DNA of 64,000 nucleotides from an uncultured Acidimicrobiales bacterium (GTDB lineage: Bacteria > Actinomycetota > Acidimicrobiia > Acidimicrobiales > Bin134): the NCBI GenBank assembly GCA_951813325.1, contig OX638350.1, forward strand, positions 1,661,029 through 1,725,028, in the 5' to 3' direction. The notes under the pieces are model-generated. The model saw nothing but the letters and a program-made list of their open reading frames with translations. It had not been told where the DNA came from and made no database searches. Made by a program: the position numbers and the translations under genes. Shown here one piece after another: positions 45,081 to 54,360 of the stretch; within the stretch, counting starts at the first letter, position 1; every line of letters begins with the position of its first letter.

Positions 45081-45183
45081 CGGTTGATCTCCTTTGCTGG
45101 GTCTTGAGCTGCGATCTCGCGCCGCCTGTGCAACCTAGTGGGCCGGTGGCGAAATGGGCGAAACGAGCGGCCCGGTGCGGGCC

Positions 45184-48099
45184 TCAGCCGCCGAGGGCCT
45201 GGAAGTCCTCGATGGGCGGACAGGCGCAAAAGACGTTCTTGTCGCCGTGGGTGCCGTCGATGCGGCCGACGGGAGGCCAGTACTTGCGCTCTGCGGTCTC
45301 GGGGAGGGGGAAAGCGGCCTGCTCCCGGCTGTAGGGGCGGTCCCAGCGGCCGCCGGCGATCGCCGCCGCGGTGTGGGGGGCGCGGCGCAATGGGCTGTCG
45401 TCCATGGCGATCAGCCCGTCGTCCACCTGGTCGATCTCCGCTCTGATGGCGGCCATCGCCGCCACGAAGCGGTCGAGCTCTGCTTTGGACTCCGACTCGG
45501 TGGGCTCGACCATCAGCGTGCCGGCCACCGGGAACGAGACGGTGGGGGCGTGGAACCCGAAATCGATGAGCCGCTTGGCCACGTCTTCCACCGTGACCCC
45601 CGTCTGGGCGTGCAGGGGCCGCAAGTCGATGATGCACTCGTGGGCCACCAGGCCGTTCTCGCCGGTGTAGAGCACCGGGAACAAGCCATCGAGTCGGGCA
45701 GCCAGGTAGTTGGCGTTGAGCAGAGCCACCCGGGTGGCCTCCGTCAGCCCCGCTCCGCCCATGGCGCTGATGTAGGCCCAGGAGATGGGCAGGATTCCGG
45801 CCGACCCCCAGGGGGCGGCCGAAACGGCCCCGACCCCGGTGGACGGGCCGGCCTCGCCCACCACGGGGTGGTTGGGCAGGTACGGGGCCAGATGCGAGCC
45901 CACCGCCACCGGGCCGACTCCCGGCCCGCCGCCGCCGTGGGGAATGCAAAACGTCTTGTGCAGGTTCAGGTGGGATACGTCGGCGCCGAACTGCCCGGGC
46001 TGGGCCACTCCTACCAACGCGTTCAGATTGGCCCCGTCCAGGTAGACCTGGCCGCCATAGGCGTGGATCAGATCGCACACCTCGGTCACGGTGGCCTCGT
46101 ACACCCCGTGGGTGGACGGGTAGGTGATCATCAGGGCGCTGAGCCTGTCATCGTGCTCGACGACCTTGGCCTTCAGGTCGTCCATGTCCACGTTGCCGTC
46201 GCCATCGCAGTCCACCACCACCACCCGCATACCGGCCATGGCCGCGCTGGCCGCGTTGGTGCCGTGGGCCGAGGCGGGGATGAGGCATATGTCCCGCTGA
46301 GTGTCGCCCCGGGCGGCGTGATAGCTCCGGATGGCCAGCAGCCCGGCCAGCTCGCCCTGGGAGCCGGCGTTGGGCTGGAGCGAGACAGCGGCGTAGCCGG
46401 TAATGGCCACCAGCATCTGCTCCAGCTCGGCGATCATGGCCCGGTAGCCCTCGGTTTGGCCAGACGGGGCAAACGGATGCATCTGGGCGAACTCGGGCCA
46501 GCTCACCGGCTCCATCTGGGTGGTGGCGTTGAGTTTCATGGTGCACGACCCCAGCGGGATCATGGTGCGGTCCAAGGCCAGGTCTTTGGAGGCCAAATGG
46601 CGCAGATAGCGCAGCATCTCGGTTTCGCTGTGGTAGCGGTGGAACGTGGGATGGCTCAAAAAGCCGCTGGTGCGGATGCTGTCGGGGGGCAAGGCGTCGG
46701 GGATCTCCGCATCGAGGGCGTCGAAGTCGCCGGGATCGGCGGCAATGCCAAAGGCCCGCCACACCGCGACCACCGTGGCCCGGGTGGTGGTCTCGTCCAG
46801 CGAGAACGCCACGGTGTCGTCGTCCACGGGGCGCAGGTTTAGCCCCTGGGCCAAGGCCGCGTCCATAACCTCACCGGCCCGGCCCGGCACCTCCACGGCG
46901 ACGGTGTCGAAGAAGTGCTCGGCACCGATCTCATAGCCGCACTGGCGCAGCCGTGCCGCTGCTATGGCCGTCAGGCGGTGTACCCGACGGGCGATCCGGG
47001 TCAGCCCGGCGGGGCCGTGGTAAACGGCATACATGGCGGCCATGACCGCCAACAGCACCTGGGCGGTGCAGATATTGCTGGTGGCCCGCTCCCGGCGGAT
47101 GTGCTGCTCCCGGGTCTGAAGGGTCAGCCGGTAGGCCACCGCCCCGGCGTCGTCGATGGACACGCCGGCAAGCCGGCCGGGCAGCGACCGCATGGCCGAC
47201 TCCGGCACCGCGACGAACCCGGCGTGGGGGCCGCCGAAGCCGAGGGGCACCCCGAAGCGCTGCGACGATCCCACCACCGCGTCGGCGCCCAGCTCCCCGG
47301 GAGGGGTCAAAAGGCACAGCGCCAGCAGGTCGGTGGCCACCGCCACCAGGGCGTTCACGTTGTGGGCCGCGGCAATAATCCCGCTCAGGTCGCCGATGCG
47401 CCCCGAGCTGGCGGGGTACGAGGCCAGTACGCCGAAGGCCCCATCGGCGATCTCCTCGATGTCGGCCTGCTCCAAGTCGGCGACGACCACCTCGATGCCC
47501 AGCGGCTCAGCCCTGGTGGCCACCACGTCGATGGTCTGGGGATGGGTGTCGGCATCGACGATGAACCGGTTGTCGGGCGCTTTGCGGTTGAGCCGCCGCA
47601 GCAGCGTCATGGCCTCGGCCGCCGCGGTGCCCTCGTCCAGCAGCGAGGCGTTGGCCATGCCCATGGCGCACAGGTCGGTGACCATGGTCTGGAAGTTGAC
47701 AAGCGCCTCCAAGCGGCCCTGGGAGATCTCCGGCTGATACGGGGTGTAGGCGGTGTACCAAGCCGGGTTCTCCAGCACGTTGCGGCGGACCACCGCTGGG
47801 GTGATGGTGTCGTAGTACCCCATGCCGATCAGCGAGGTGGCCACCGTGTTGCGGTCGGCCAGCGCCCGCAACCTCTCGGTGGTGGCTGCCTCGGTCAACC
47901 CCGGCGGAAGCTCCAGAGGGCTGTCGGAGCGGATGTTGGGGGGAACCGCGGCGTCCACCAGCGCCGCCAGGCTGTCGAAGCCCAGCTCGGCCAGCATCGC
48001 AGCCTGATCCTCGGGACGGGGGCCGATGTGGCGGGCCTGGAATTCATCGGGGTTCTCCAGAGCACGCAGGCCGGGGGGAGGGGCGGTGGGTGGCGGCAT
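45184..48099 (-). CDS. gcvP: Glycine dehydrogenase (decarboxylating), glycine cleavage P protein
   Basis: 971 residues, full length. [14 protein letters not shown] at the start, [20 protein letters not shown], the N-half [10 protein letters not shown], the C-half [15 protein letters not shown] and [19 protein letters not shown] with the PLP-binding Lys715. It decarboxylates glycine and loads the H protein. gcvT and gcvH are not in this window. The downstream ~100 bases (45081-45183) separate it from the crotonase operon. Confidence 0.96.
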   Translation of the reverse strand: MPPPTAPPPGLRALENPDEFQARHIGPRPEDQAAMLAELGFDSLAALVDAAVPPNIRSDSPLELPPGLTEAATTERLRALADRNTVATSLIGMGYYDTITPAVVRRNVLENPAWYTAYTPYQPEISQGRLEALVNFQTMVTDLCAMGMANASLLDEGTAAAEAMTLLRRLNRKAPDNRFIVDADTHPQTIDVVATRAEPLGIEVVVADLEQADIEEIADGAFGVLASYPASSGRIGDLSGIIAAAHNVNALVAVATDLLALCLLTPPGELGADAVVGSSQRFGVPLGFGGPHAGFVAVPESAMRSLPGRLAGVSIDDAGAVAYRLTLQTREQHIRRERATSNICTAQVLLAVMAAMYAVYHGPAGLTRIARRVHRLTAIAAARLRQCGYEIGAEHFFDTVAVEVPGRAGEVMDAALAQGLNLRPVDDDTVAFSLDETTTRATVVAVWRAFGIAADPGDFDALDAEIPDALPPDSIRTSGFLSHPTFHRYHSETEMLRYLRHLASKDLALDRTMIPLGSCTMKLNATTQMEPVSWPEFAQMHPFAPSGQTEGYRAMIAELEQMLVAITGYAAVSLQPNAGSQGELAGLLAIRSYHAARGDTQRDICLIPASAHGTNAASAAMAGMRVVVVDCDGDGNVDMDDLKAKVVEHDDRLSALMITYPSTHGVYEATVTEVCDLIHAYGGQVYLDGANLNALVGVAQPGQFGADVSHLNLHKTFCIPHGGGGPGVGPVAVGSHLAPYLPNHPVVGEAGPSTGVGAVSAAPWGSAGILPISWAYISAMGGAGLTEATRVALLNANYLAARLDGLFPVLYTGENGLVAHECIIDLRPLHAQTGVTVEDVAKRLIDFGFHAPTVSFPVAGTLMVEPTESESKAELDRFVAAMAAIRAEIDQVDDGLIAMDDSPLRRAPHTAAAIAGGRWDRPYSREQAAFPLPETAERKYWPPVGRIDGTHGDKNVFCACPPIEDFQALGG

Positions 48100-48113
48100 G
48101 GCGATTCGGGTGA

Positions 48114-49211
48114 TCAGGGGGCCAACGCCGCCCCGTCGGTCAGCCCGTAGCGGTGGAAGGGTCCGAAGAAGCCGTGCTCGTAGAGCCCGTAGCCCTCATT
48201 GCCCTCGTAGGTGTAGCGGCCCACGTGGTCGACCACGCCGTACTGCCCGATGGGCTTTGCCTCGGCTTCGACGTCCAGCACCTTGCCCTGCACCACCAGG
48301 CCGGGGCCCTGGTACATGCCGTGGCGCCAGTCTGAGTCCATGCCGTACCCGGTGCCCACCGAGACGAAGTTCACCAACAGGGGTTGGCAGTCGATCTCGA
48401 TCCCGGCCTCGGGGAAGGAGATGGTGGAGTGGGTCAGCACCCGGGTGCCCGACTCGAAGGTGTGGTCGTGCTCGGGACGGCCCAAGTCCTCGTCGGGGCG
48501 GCCGTCGGTCCACACCCGCTTGGCCTCGACCAGCCGCCGGGTTCCGTCGTCGGCCTCGTTGTTCATGTACAGCACTGCGTGGTCGTCGAACATCATGGGG
48601 AAGTAGTTCCACATGCCGGACATGACGTTGACGCCCTGGCGGATGCCGTCGGCTTCCGGCTCGCCCACCGGGCGGATGCCCCAGGAGCGGTCGCGGGCGC
48701 CGCCCCATCGGTCGGGGGTGACGGCGAAGTCCTCGCCGCCCACCGACAGAGTGCCCTCCCACCGGCCGAGCTGGGCGAAGCGCTGGGTGTCGAACACCAC
48801 CCGGCCTTGTTGGCGGATGAACTGGTTGGGCTCCTCGATGGCCCGGATGGAGGCATCCCAGGTCACGTCCATGGCAATGGAGTGCTCGTTGGGCTCCACG
48901 ATGTAGCGCACCTTCTTGAGGGGCTCGATGACCTCGATGCGCATGGGGCCGACCGACATGTCCATCCGGTCGGTGAGCGGCCGGGAGCCCCTCACCACAT
49001 GGTGGCTGTCGCCTCGGCGGACGCAGCAGAAGGCGTCCTGGACGCCCAGATTCGGGTATTGGCCCATGCCGAAGATGGCGAACATCTCATCGCTGGAGCC
49101 GTGCATGCAGAAATAGTTGCGGTCATAGAAGTTGCGGTCGGACGAGCTGACATTGCGGATCCAGTCGGGGGACTGGTGGACCGGGAACTCGTCCCATGAG
49201 GAGATGGCCAT
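48114..49211 (-). CDS. Lipocalin/AttH-like protein of unknown role (DUF7064/DUF7065-type)
   Basis: 365 residues. [20 protein letters not shown] near the start, two beta-rich halves ([36 protein letters not shown]), and [15 protein letters not shown] late. This two-half beta-barrel pattern is that of AttH/hydroxyneurosporene-dehydrogenase-like proteins common in actinobacterial sterol and terpenoid gene clusters. No signal peptide, no catalytic motif recognised. It lies 14 bases upstream of gcvP. Confidence 0.65.
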   Translation of the reverse strand: MAISSWDEFPVHQSPDWIRNVSSSDRNFYDRNYFCMHGSSDEMFAIFGMGQYPNLGVQDAFCCVRRGDSHHVVRGSRPLTDRMDMSVGPMRIEVIEPLKKVRYIVEPNEHSIAMDVTWDASIRAIEEPNQFIRQQGRVVFDTQRFAQLGRWEGTLSVGGEDFAVTPDRWGGARDRSWGIRPVGEPEADGIRQGVNVMSGMWNYFPMMFDDHAVLYMNNEADDGTRRLVEAKRVWTDGRPDEDLGRPEHDHTFESGTRVLTHSTISFPEAGIEIDCQPLLVNFVSVGTGYGMDSDWRHGMYQGPGLVVQGKVLDVEAEAKPIGQYGVVDHVGRYTYEGNEGYGLYEHGFFGPFHRYGLTDGAALAP

Positions 49212-49289
49212 AGCCGTCCTTTCGGTATTTCGATGTGCTCGCGGCCTACCTTATGTCTTCGCGATGACAACAACAGAAAGCAGGCAGCC

Positions 49290-49517
49290 GTGAACGGCGA
49301 AGTGCAGACCAGGAGAGGAACCGCGCCATGAACGGCGAAGTGCAGACCAGGAGAGGAACCGCGCCATGAACGGCGAAGTGCAGACCAGGAGAGGAACCGC
49401 GCCATGAACGGCGAAGTGCAGACCAGGAGAGGAACCGCGCCGTGAACGGCGAAGTGCAGACCAGGAGAGGAACCGCGCCATGAACGGCGAAGTGCAGACC
49501 AGGAGAGGAACCGCGCC
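49290..49517 (+). repeat. Six tandem 38-bp repeats, each a ribosome-binding site plus start codon
   Basis: Units begin at 49290, 49328, 49366, 49404, 49442 and 49480 and are identical except that the first and fifth start with GTG rather than ATG. Each contains AGGAGAGG 8 bases before the next unit's start codon. Each can be read as a 13-residue peptide (MNGEVQTRRGTAP) whose TGA overlaps the next start (ATGA or GTGA), and the last one overlaps the real start of the SDR gene. The gene itself begins with the same ATG-AAC-GGC. So the gene's own translation-initiation region has been multiplied, forming a chain of coupled mini-ORFs. Confidence 0.95.
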
Positions 49518-50270
49518 ATGAACGGCAAGGTGGCTTTGGTGACCGGGGGAGGCAGCGGGATCGGCCGGGCGGCCGCAGTGCTGTTCGCCCGCAAGGGCGC
49601 GAAGGTGGCAATAGCCGACCGCAACGCCCAAGGCGGCGCGCAAACAGCCGCCATGATCGACGGCGAGGGGGGCGAAGGCCGGTTCTTCGCGGTGGACGTG
49701 ACGAGCGAGGCCCAAGTGGAGGGCCTGGTGGCCTCGACGGTGTCGGCGTTCGGCAGTCTGGACTGCGCCTTCAACAACGCCGGCATCACCCATCCCTCCC
49801 GGCTGTTTCACGAGCTCACCCTGGACCAGTGGAACGAGATGATCGCGGTCAACTTGACCTCGGTGTTTCTGTGCATGAAGCACGAGATCGCCCAGATGCT
49901 GGCCCAAGGCCGCGGCGGGGCCATCGTCAACACCGCGTCGGGGGCGGCCATCGTGCCCGCACCCGGCCAGCCCCACTACACCGCGGCCAAGAGGGGAGTG
50001 GTGGGGCTCACCACCTACGCGGCCGACGAACTGAACAACCAGGGCATCCGGGTCAACGCCATATGCCCGGGCATGATCGACACCCCCATGGTGGCGTCGT
50101 GGCGGGAGTCGAGCCCGGAGATGGCCGAGGCGGTGATCGCGCACATGCCCGGCCAGCGCATGGGGCTGCCCGAGGAGGTGGCCGAGGCTGCGGTGTGGCT
50201 GTGCAGCGACGAGGCCCGGTGGGTGTCGGGCGACACCATGGTGGTGGACGGCGGGATGGTCTGCCGGTAG
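49518..50270 (+). CDS. Short-chain dehydrogenase/reductase behind a repeat leader
   Basis: 250 residues. TGGGSGIGRAAA, NNAG in FNNAGITHPS, Ser in NTASGAAI, Tyr-Lys in YTAAKRGVV, and CPGMIDTPMV, GDTMVVDGGMV at the end. Classical SDR (FabG-like), probably a hydroxyacyl-CoA or alcohol dehydrogenase given the OB-fold and thiolase genes that follow. The start is set by AGGAGAGG in the last repeat unit and by family length. Confidence 0.9.
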   Translation: MNGKVALVTGGGSGIGRAAAVLFARKGAKVAIADRNAQGGAQTAAMIDGEGGEGRFFAVDVTSEAQVEGLVASTVSAFGSLDCAFNNAGITHPSRLFHELTLDQWNEMIAVNLTSVFLCMKHEIAQMLAQGRGGAIVNTASGAAIVPAPGQPHYTAAKRGVVGLTTYAADELNNQGIRVNAICPGMIDTPMVASWRESSPEMAEAVIAHMPGQRMGLPEEVAEAAVWLCSDEARWVSGDTMVVDGGMVCR

Positions 50271-50293
50271 GCCTCGGCCCCTAAGCTGCTGGC

Positions 50294-50755
50294 ATGACGA
50301 CCACAGCGAGGACGCCGGTGGCCGCGGTGGAGGGGCTGTTCACCCTGGACGCCGACGAGCCCCGCCTGATCGGGGGCCGGGCCCGCAGCCGGGGCTCCTA
50401 TTTCTTCCCCAAGGCTTTGGCCGGATCCGACCCGGCCTGTCTGGGCGACGAGATCGACGAGGTGCTGCTCAGCCGCACCGGCCGGCTGTGGTCGTTCACC
50501 ACCGGCGAGTACGCCCCGCCCGCGCCCTATGTGATCCCCGGCGACGAGTTCGAGCCCTACGTGGTGGCCGCGGTGGAGTTGGCCGCCGAGAGCCTGGTGG
50601 TGCTGGGCCAAGTGGTCTCGGGAGTGTCGGCAAAAGAGCTGTGGGTGGGCATGGAGATGGTGCTGGTGATCGACGTGCTCTACTCCGACGACGACCACGA
50701 CTACCTGGTGTGGAAGTGGGCCCCGGCGGGCCAGAGCGAGAACGGAGAAGGCTGA
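50294..50755 (+). CDS. DUF35-type OB-fold protein, zinc ribbon degenerate
   Basis: 153 residues. EEVLLSRTGRLWSF-like VLLSRTGRLWSFTTGEYAPP and AAVELAAESLVVLGQVV are the OB-fold half of DUF35 proteins, which partner thiolases. The usual N-terminal CxxC...CxxC ribbon is missing: the region reads GGRARSRGSYFFPKALAGSD with a single Cys, so zinc binding is unlikely. Its stop shares a base with the thiolase start (TGATG), so the two probably form one complex, as with ChsH2-Ltp2 or HMG-CoA-synthase-associated OB proteins. Confidence 0.8.
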   Translation: MTTTARTPVAAVEGLFTLDADEPRLIGGRARSRGSYFFPKALAGSDPACLGDEIDEVLLSRTGRLWSFTTGEYAPPAPYVIPGDEFEPYVVAAVELAAESLVVLGQVVSGVSAKELWVGMEMVLVIDVLYSDDDHDYLVWKWAPAGQSENGEG

Positions 50756-51942
50756 TGGACGACATCGCCATTTTGGGCGCGGGCATGCACCCGTGGGGCA
50801 AATGGGGCCGCAACTTCACAGAGTACGGGGTGAAGGCAGCCCGCGACGCCCTGTCCGACGCCGAGGTGGGCTGGGACGAGATCCAGTTCGTGTCCGGGGC
50901 CAACAGCGTGCGGTGCGGCTACCCCGGTTACGTGTCGGGATCCACGTTCGCCAACGCGCTGGGGTTCACCGGCTGCCAGCTGGCCAGCTCCTATGCGGCC
51001 TGCGCCTCCGGGGCCACCGCCCTGAGCATCGCCCGGGCCCAGATCCTGGCCGGGGTGTGCGACGTGGCCCTGGTGGTCGGCGCCGAGACCACCCCCAAGG
51101 GGTTCTTCGCCCCCAACGCCGGGGAGCGCCACGAGGATCCCGACTGGCTCCGCTTCCATCTGGTGGGGGCTGCCAACCCCACCTACTTCGCCCTCTACGC
51201 CCGGCGGCGCATGGCCCTGTACGGCGACACGCCCGAGGACTTCGCCGCGGTTAAGGTCAAGAACTCCCGCCACGGGGTGTTCAACCCCAACGCCCGCTAC
51301 ACCAAAGAGTACGACGCCGACGACATCGCCAACTCTCCCATGGTGGCCGACCCGCTGCGCCTGCTGGAAATCTGCGCCACCTCCGACGGGGGCGCCGCGC
51401 TGGTGGTGTCGAGCCTGGAGTGGGCGGCCAGCCGGGGCGCTACCGACCCGGTGCGGGTGTCGGGCATCTCCACGGTGGGCCCCACCTATCCCAACAGCGT
51501 GATCGAGCTGCCCTATCTGGCGTCGGACTCCTGGGCCGCGGCGGGCGACGAGACCATGACGTTCAAGGACAACATCGCGGCCCGGGCCTACGAGGAGGCC
51601 TCGGTGTCGCCCGGCGATCTGGACTTCGCCGAGGTGTACGACCTGTCGTCGGCCTACGAGCTGGACTGGTACGAGCACATCGGCCTGTGCGAGCGGGGCG
51701 GGGCCGCAGCATTGCTGCGGGCCGGGGACACCGCGCTGGGCGGCCGCATCCCGGTGAACCCGTCGGGCGGGCTGGGCGCCTTCGGCGAGGCCGTGCCCGC
51801 CCAGGCCATCGCCCAGGTGTGCGAGCTGGTGTGGCAGCTGCGGGGCGAGGCCGGCCACCGCCAGGTGGAGGGCGCCCGCGTGGGCCTGTCCATCAACCAC
51901 GGCATGTTCGGCCACGGCTCCTCGGTGATCTGCACGCGTTGA
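50755..51942 (+). CDS. Thiolase-like (lipid-transfer-protein/acetyl-CoA acetyltransferase family)
   Basis: 395 residues from MDDIAILGAGMHPWGKWGRN. Nucleophile region SSYAACASGATALSIARAQI with Cys, DFAEVYDLSSAYELDWYEHI, NPSGGLGAFGEAVPAQAIAQ and the final GLSINHGMFGHGSSVICTR. The C-terminal catalytic set resembles lipid-transfer thiolases such as Ltp2 rather than classic FadA. Together with the OB-fold partner it may cleave a side-chain acyl-CoA by a thiolase or retro-aldol reaction. Confidence 0.87.
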   Translation: MDDIAILGAGMHPWGKWGRNFTEYGVKAARDALSDAEVGWDEIQFVSGANSVRCGYPGYVSGSTFANALGFTGCQLASSYAACASGATALSIARAQILAGVCDVALVVGAETTPKGFFAPNAGERHEDPDWLRFHLVGAANPTYFALYARRRMALYGDTPEDFAAVKVKNSRHGVFNPNARYTKEYDADDIANSPMVADPLRLLEICATSDGGAALVVSSLEWAASRGATDPVRVSGISTVGPTYPNSVIELPYLASDSWAAAGDETMTFKDNIAARAYEEASVSPGDLDFAEVYDLSSAYELDWYEHIGLCERGGAAALLRAGDTALGGRIPVNPSGGLGAFGEAVPAQAIAQVCELVWQLRGEAGHRQVEGARVGLSINHGMFGHGSSVICTR

Positions 51943-51999
51943 CCGGCCCAGCTCCAGGTGGAGTTCGACCCGGCGGAGCTCAGGCGGGCATCGAGGGGA

Positions 52000-52029
52000 T
52001 TGGTGCATGATAGACGGGTTTCCTACTAT
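52000..52029 (+). promoter_or_regulatory. Candidate promoter of the sugar ABC importer operon
   Basis: TTGGTG and TACTAT are 18 bases apart, about 50 bases before the ATG of the binding protein, in a locally AT-rich stretch that follows the thiolase stop. GAGAGGGGAC precedes the ATG. Confidence 0.45.
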
Positions 52030-52080
52030 TGGAATTTCACACGTTGGACAGTTTTTGAATCGTCCAGAGAGGGGACAACT

Positions 52081-53229
52081 ATGAAACGCTCTTTGTGGAA
52101 GCTGCTGGCCGCCCTGCTGGCGTTGACATTGGTTGCCGCGGCGTGCGGCAACGACGATGACGACGTCGCCGAGCCGGCGCCCGCCCCGGCCACCGAGGCT
52201 CCGGCCCCTGCCCCCGAGCCCACCGAAGAGATGGCCCCCGAGCTTCCCGATATCACGATTGGGTACTTGCAGTGGATCTACGCCGACGAGGCCGGCAAGC
52301 GCATCGAAGACGCGGCCAAAGAAGCGGTTGACTTCCTCGGCTGGGGGTATGAGACCTGCGATGCGGGCGGCGACCCAGCGCAGATGCCGGTATGCGGCAA
52401 CCAATTGCTGGACGCCGACATCGATGTAATGCTCACCGACGGCATCCCCGAGGCATTGGTCACCGACGTGCTGGAACGGGCCGCTGAAGAGGGCGTTCCG
52501 GTGCTTTCCGCCGGTGGCGAGGTAGACCCCCGCGACTTCTACATCGCCAGCTTCGCCTCTGATGACACCGATCTCGGAGTGCAGCTTGCCAACTATTTGG
52601 TCGAGCAGTTCCCCGATGGGGCCCGCATCATCGTGCAGGAGGTCCCCGCCGCGTGGAGCGACAAGCGCATCACCGGTCTGAACTCAGTCCTCGAGGGGAC
52701 CGATATCGAGATCGTGGACCTGTGGGAAGGCGACTTCAACAACCTCGTTGCCGGCACCGAAGCAGATGTGACCACCAAGCTCCAGCAGTTCGAGGACATC
52801 GACGCCGTCTGGATCAATTTCTCGGTGGCCTCTATCGGTGCAGCCTCGGCCATTGGCGCTCTATATCCCGATGGCGACGATCCCGATCGGCCGCTGCTGG
52901 TGACGTTCTACGCCAATCCCACAACGGTCAACGACATCCGCGACGGCCGGGTAGACGCGGCGGTGGATGAAAAGCTGGAGTGGCAGAGTTGGGCGCAGGT
53001 GGACGCCGTGGCCGAGATGCTGGTGTTCGGCGCCGAGCCGAGCCAAGACCGGGCGCCTGACTATGACGGCCGGAACTTCTCGGTTCGCCAGGTGGTCACC
53101 ATCGACACCGTGAACGCCATGCCCGCAGACAGCACTGAGGTGCCCGCGCCGGATCCGCCCGGAGACTATGAGGAGTACTTCCGCAACAAGTGGTGCGGAC
53201 AGTTCAGCGGCATCGCCAGCTGCGGCTGA
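52081..53229 (+). CDS. Sugar-type ABC substrate-binding lipoprotein (Peripla_BP_4)
   Basis: 382 residues from MKRSLWKLLAALLALTLVAA with lipobox AAAC (Cys22); the in-frame extension upstream has no signal peptide. After an Ala/Pro/Glu linker, ITIGYLQWIYADEAGKRIED, DVMLTDGIPEALVTDVLERA, EVDPRDFYIASFASDDTDLG and QQFEDIDAVWINFSVASIGA follow the RbsB-like fold. It delivers a sugar or similar polar ligand to the permease and ATPase downstream. Confidence 0.87.
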   Translation: MKRSLWKLLAALLALTLVAAACGNDDDDVAEPAPAPATEAPAPAPEPTEEMAPELPDITIGYLQWIYADEAGKRIEDAAKEAVDFLGWGYETCDAGGDPAQMPVCGNQLLDADIDVMLTDGIPEALVTDVLERAAEEGVPVLSAGGEVDPRDFYIASFASDDTDLGVQLANYLVEQFPDGARIIVQEVPAAWSDKRITGLNSVLEGTDIEIVDLWEGDFNNLVAGTEADVTTKLQQFEDIDAVWINFSVASIGAASAIGALYPDGDDPDRPLLVTFYANPTTVNDIRDGRVDAAVDEKLEWQSWAQVDAVAEMLVFGAEPSQDRAPDYDGRNFSVRQVVTIDTVNAMPADSTEVPAPDPPGDYEEYFRNKWCGQFSGIASCG

Positions 53230-53270
53230 GAATCTGAGCTTGCACAAATGCTGTAGGTGAATGCGATGGT

Positions 53271-53304
53271 TGGGCCGGTGGCGGCTATGTCTGCCACCGG
53301 CCCA
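53271..53304 (+). terminator. Strong intra-operon hairpin (attenuator/processing element)
   Basis: TGGGCCGGTGGC and its exact complement GCCACCGGCCCA (53271-53282 and 53293-53304) flank a 10-base loop: a 12-bp GC-rich stem. No T run follows, so it is more likely a partial terminator or 3' stabiliser that keeps the binding protein more abundant than the permease, as in many sugar ABC operons. Confidence 0.7.
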
Positions 53305-53346
53305 GTCGCGTTTAGCTGCTACTTTTGAGCGCAGGAGGCTCCACAA

Positions 53347-54360
53347 GTGTCTGATAAGGCATCTGCTCAAGTCACATCATCCAAATCGAACGACTGGCGC
53401 CAGGATCTTGACCTGCTGAAAGTCATCTCACGGTTTGGGGTGCTTATCACACTGTTGGCCAGCATCCTGATTTTCGCTGTTCTCAATGACAGATTTATTG
53501 AGATCGACGGAATTCGCACCAGTCTCAATCTGGCTTCTCCGCTGCTGATGCTTGCTCTAGGCCTCACTGTCGTCTTGGCCATGGGCGACTTTGATTTGTC
53601 GGTAACTGGAATACAGTCAGCGGCCGGGGCCATTGTGGTCATTCTCATCGTCAACCACGACTGGTCCTGGTTGCTCGCAATAGTAGTGGGAATGCTGTTT
53701 TGCTTGGCTGCGGGCTCGCTCAACGGCTTGCTTGTCTCTTATGCAGGGATGCCATCATTCATCACTACTCTTGCTACTGGGCTGATATTGATAGGAACCA
53801 GGTATGAGGCGGCCGATGGGCGCAATATCACTGGCTCGCAAGACTTGCCCGACATCTATCGGGATTTCGGAGTTGGTAGACCAGATCCATGGTTGGAATT
53901 GCACACTCCTGTATGGATTGCCGCTGGTTTGGCCATTCTCATGTGGCTTCTTATGTCCAAAACTGAAGCTGGGCGCTATATGTATGCCATTGGCGGCAAT
54001 CCCGAAGCGGCGCGACTGTCAGGGATCAACGTCAAAGCACTGCGGGCTTTAGGGTTTACTGCTGTCGGTTTCATGGCGTTGTTTGCCGCGGTGACTACAA
54101 CAGCGAGAACTGCTTCGTCGGTGGCAGATAGCGGTTTTTCTACGCTTCTTGGCGCGTATGCGGCAGCCTTTTTGGGGGCGGCGGCCTCTAAGCGGACGTT
54201 GTTCAATGTACCAGGAACAGTGTTAGGTGTGATCTTTTTGCAAGCAGTCGACAGAGGGCTGATCTTGGAGGGGTACAGCACCGGTGTTCGAGATATCGCA
54301 AAGGGCTGCATCCTGTTGCTGGCTATGGCGTTCACACGTATCGGCGCTTCCCGGCGATGA
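53347..54360 (+). CDS. RbsC-like sugar ABC permease
   Basis: 337 residues from GTG with AGGAGG 7 bases before it. Hydrophobic throughout, about ten segments; GLTVVLAMGDFDLSVTGIQS, GLLVSYAGMPSFITTLATGL, MYAIGGNPEAARLSGINVKA and FLGAAASKRTLFNVPGT are the BPD_transp_2/RbsC landmarks. The codon use is clearly less GC-rich (many TTT, TTA, AGA, ACT) than in the flanking binding-protein and ATPase genes, suggesting this gene was replaced or acquired separately. Overlaps the ATPase start by ATGA. Confidence 0.9.
   Translation: MSDKASAQVTSSKSNDWRQDLDLLKVISRFGVLITLLASILIFAVLNDRFIEIDGIRTSLNLASPLLMLALGLTVVLAMGDFDLSVTGIQSAAGAIVVILIVNHDWSWLLAIVVGMLFCLAAGSLNGLLVSYAGMPSFITTLATGLILIGTRYEAADGRNITGSQDLPDIYRDFGVGRPDPWLELHTPVWIAAGLAILMWLLMSKTEAGRYMYAIGGNPEAARLSGINVKALRALGFTAVGFMALFAAVTTTARTASSVADSGFSTLLGAYAAAFLGAAASKRTLFNVPGTVLGVIFLQAVDRGLILEGYSTGVRDIAKGCILLLAMAFTRIGASRR

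Noticed and set aside
46915..48150. Long plus-strand frame (411 codons)
   Set aside because: Antisense to gcvP; no recognisable domain.
49290..49517. Considered as a CRISPR array
   Set aside because: Units are directly joined with no spacers and no cas genes nearby.
49251..50144. Minus-strand frame with repeated RFLSWSALRR units, resembling a repeat protein
   Set aside because: Produced by the 38-bp repeats read backwards plus the SDR shadow; the plus-strand reading explains every unit as RBS and start codon.
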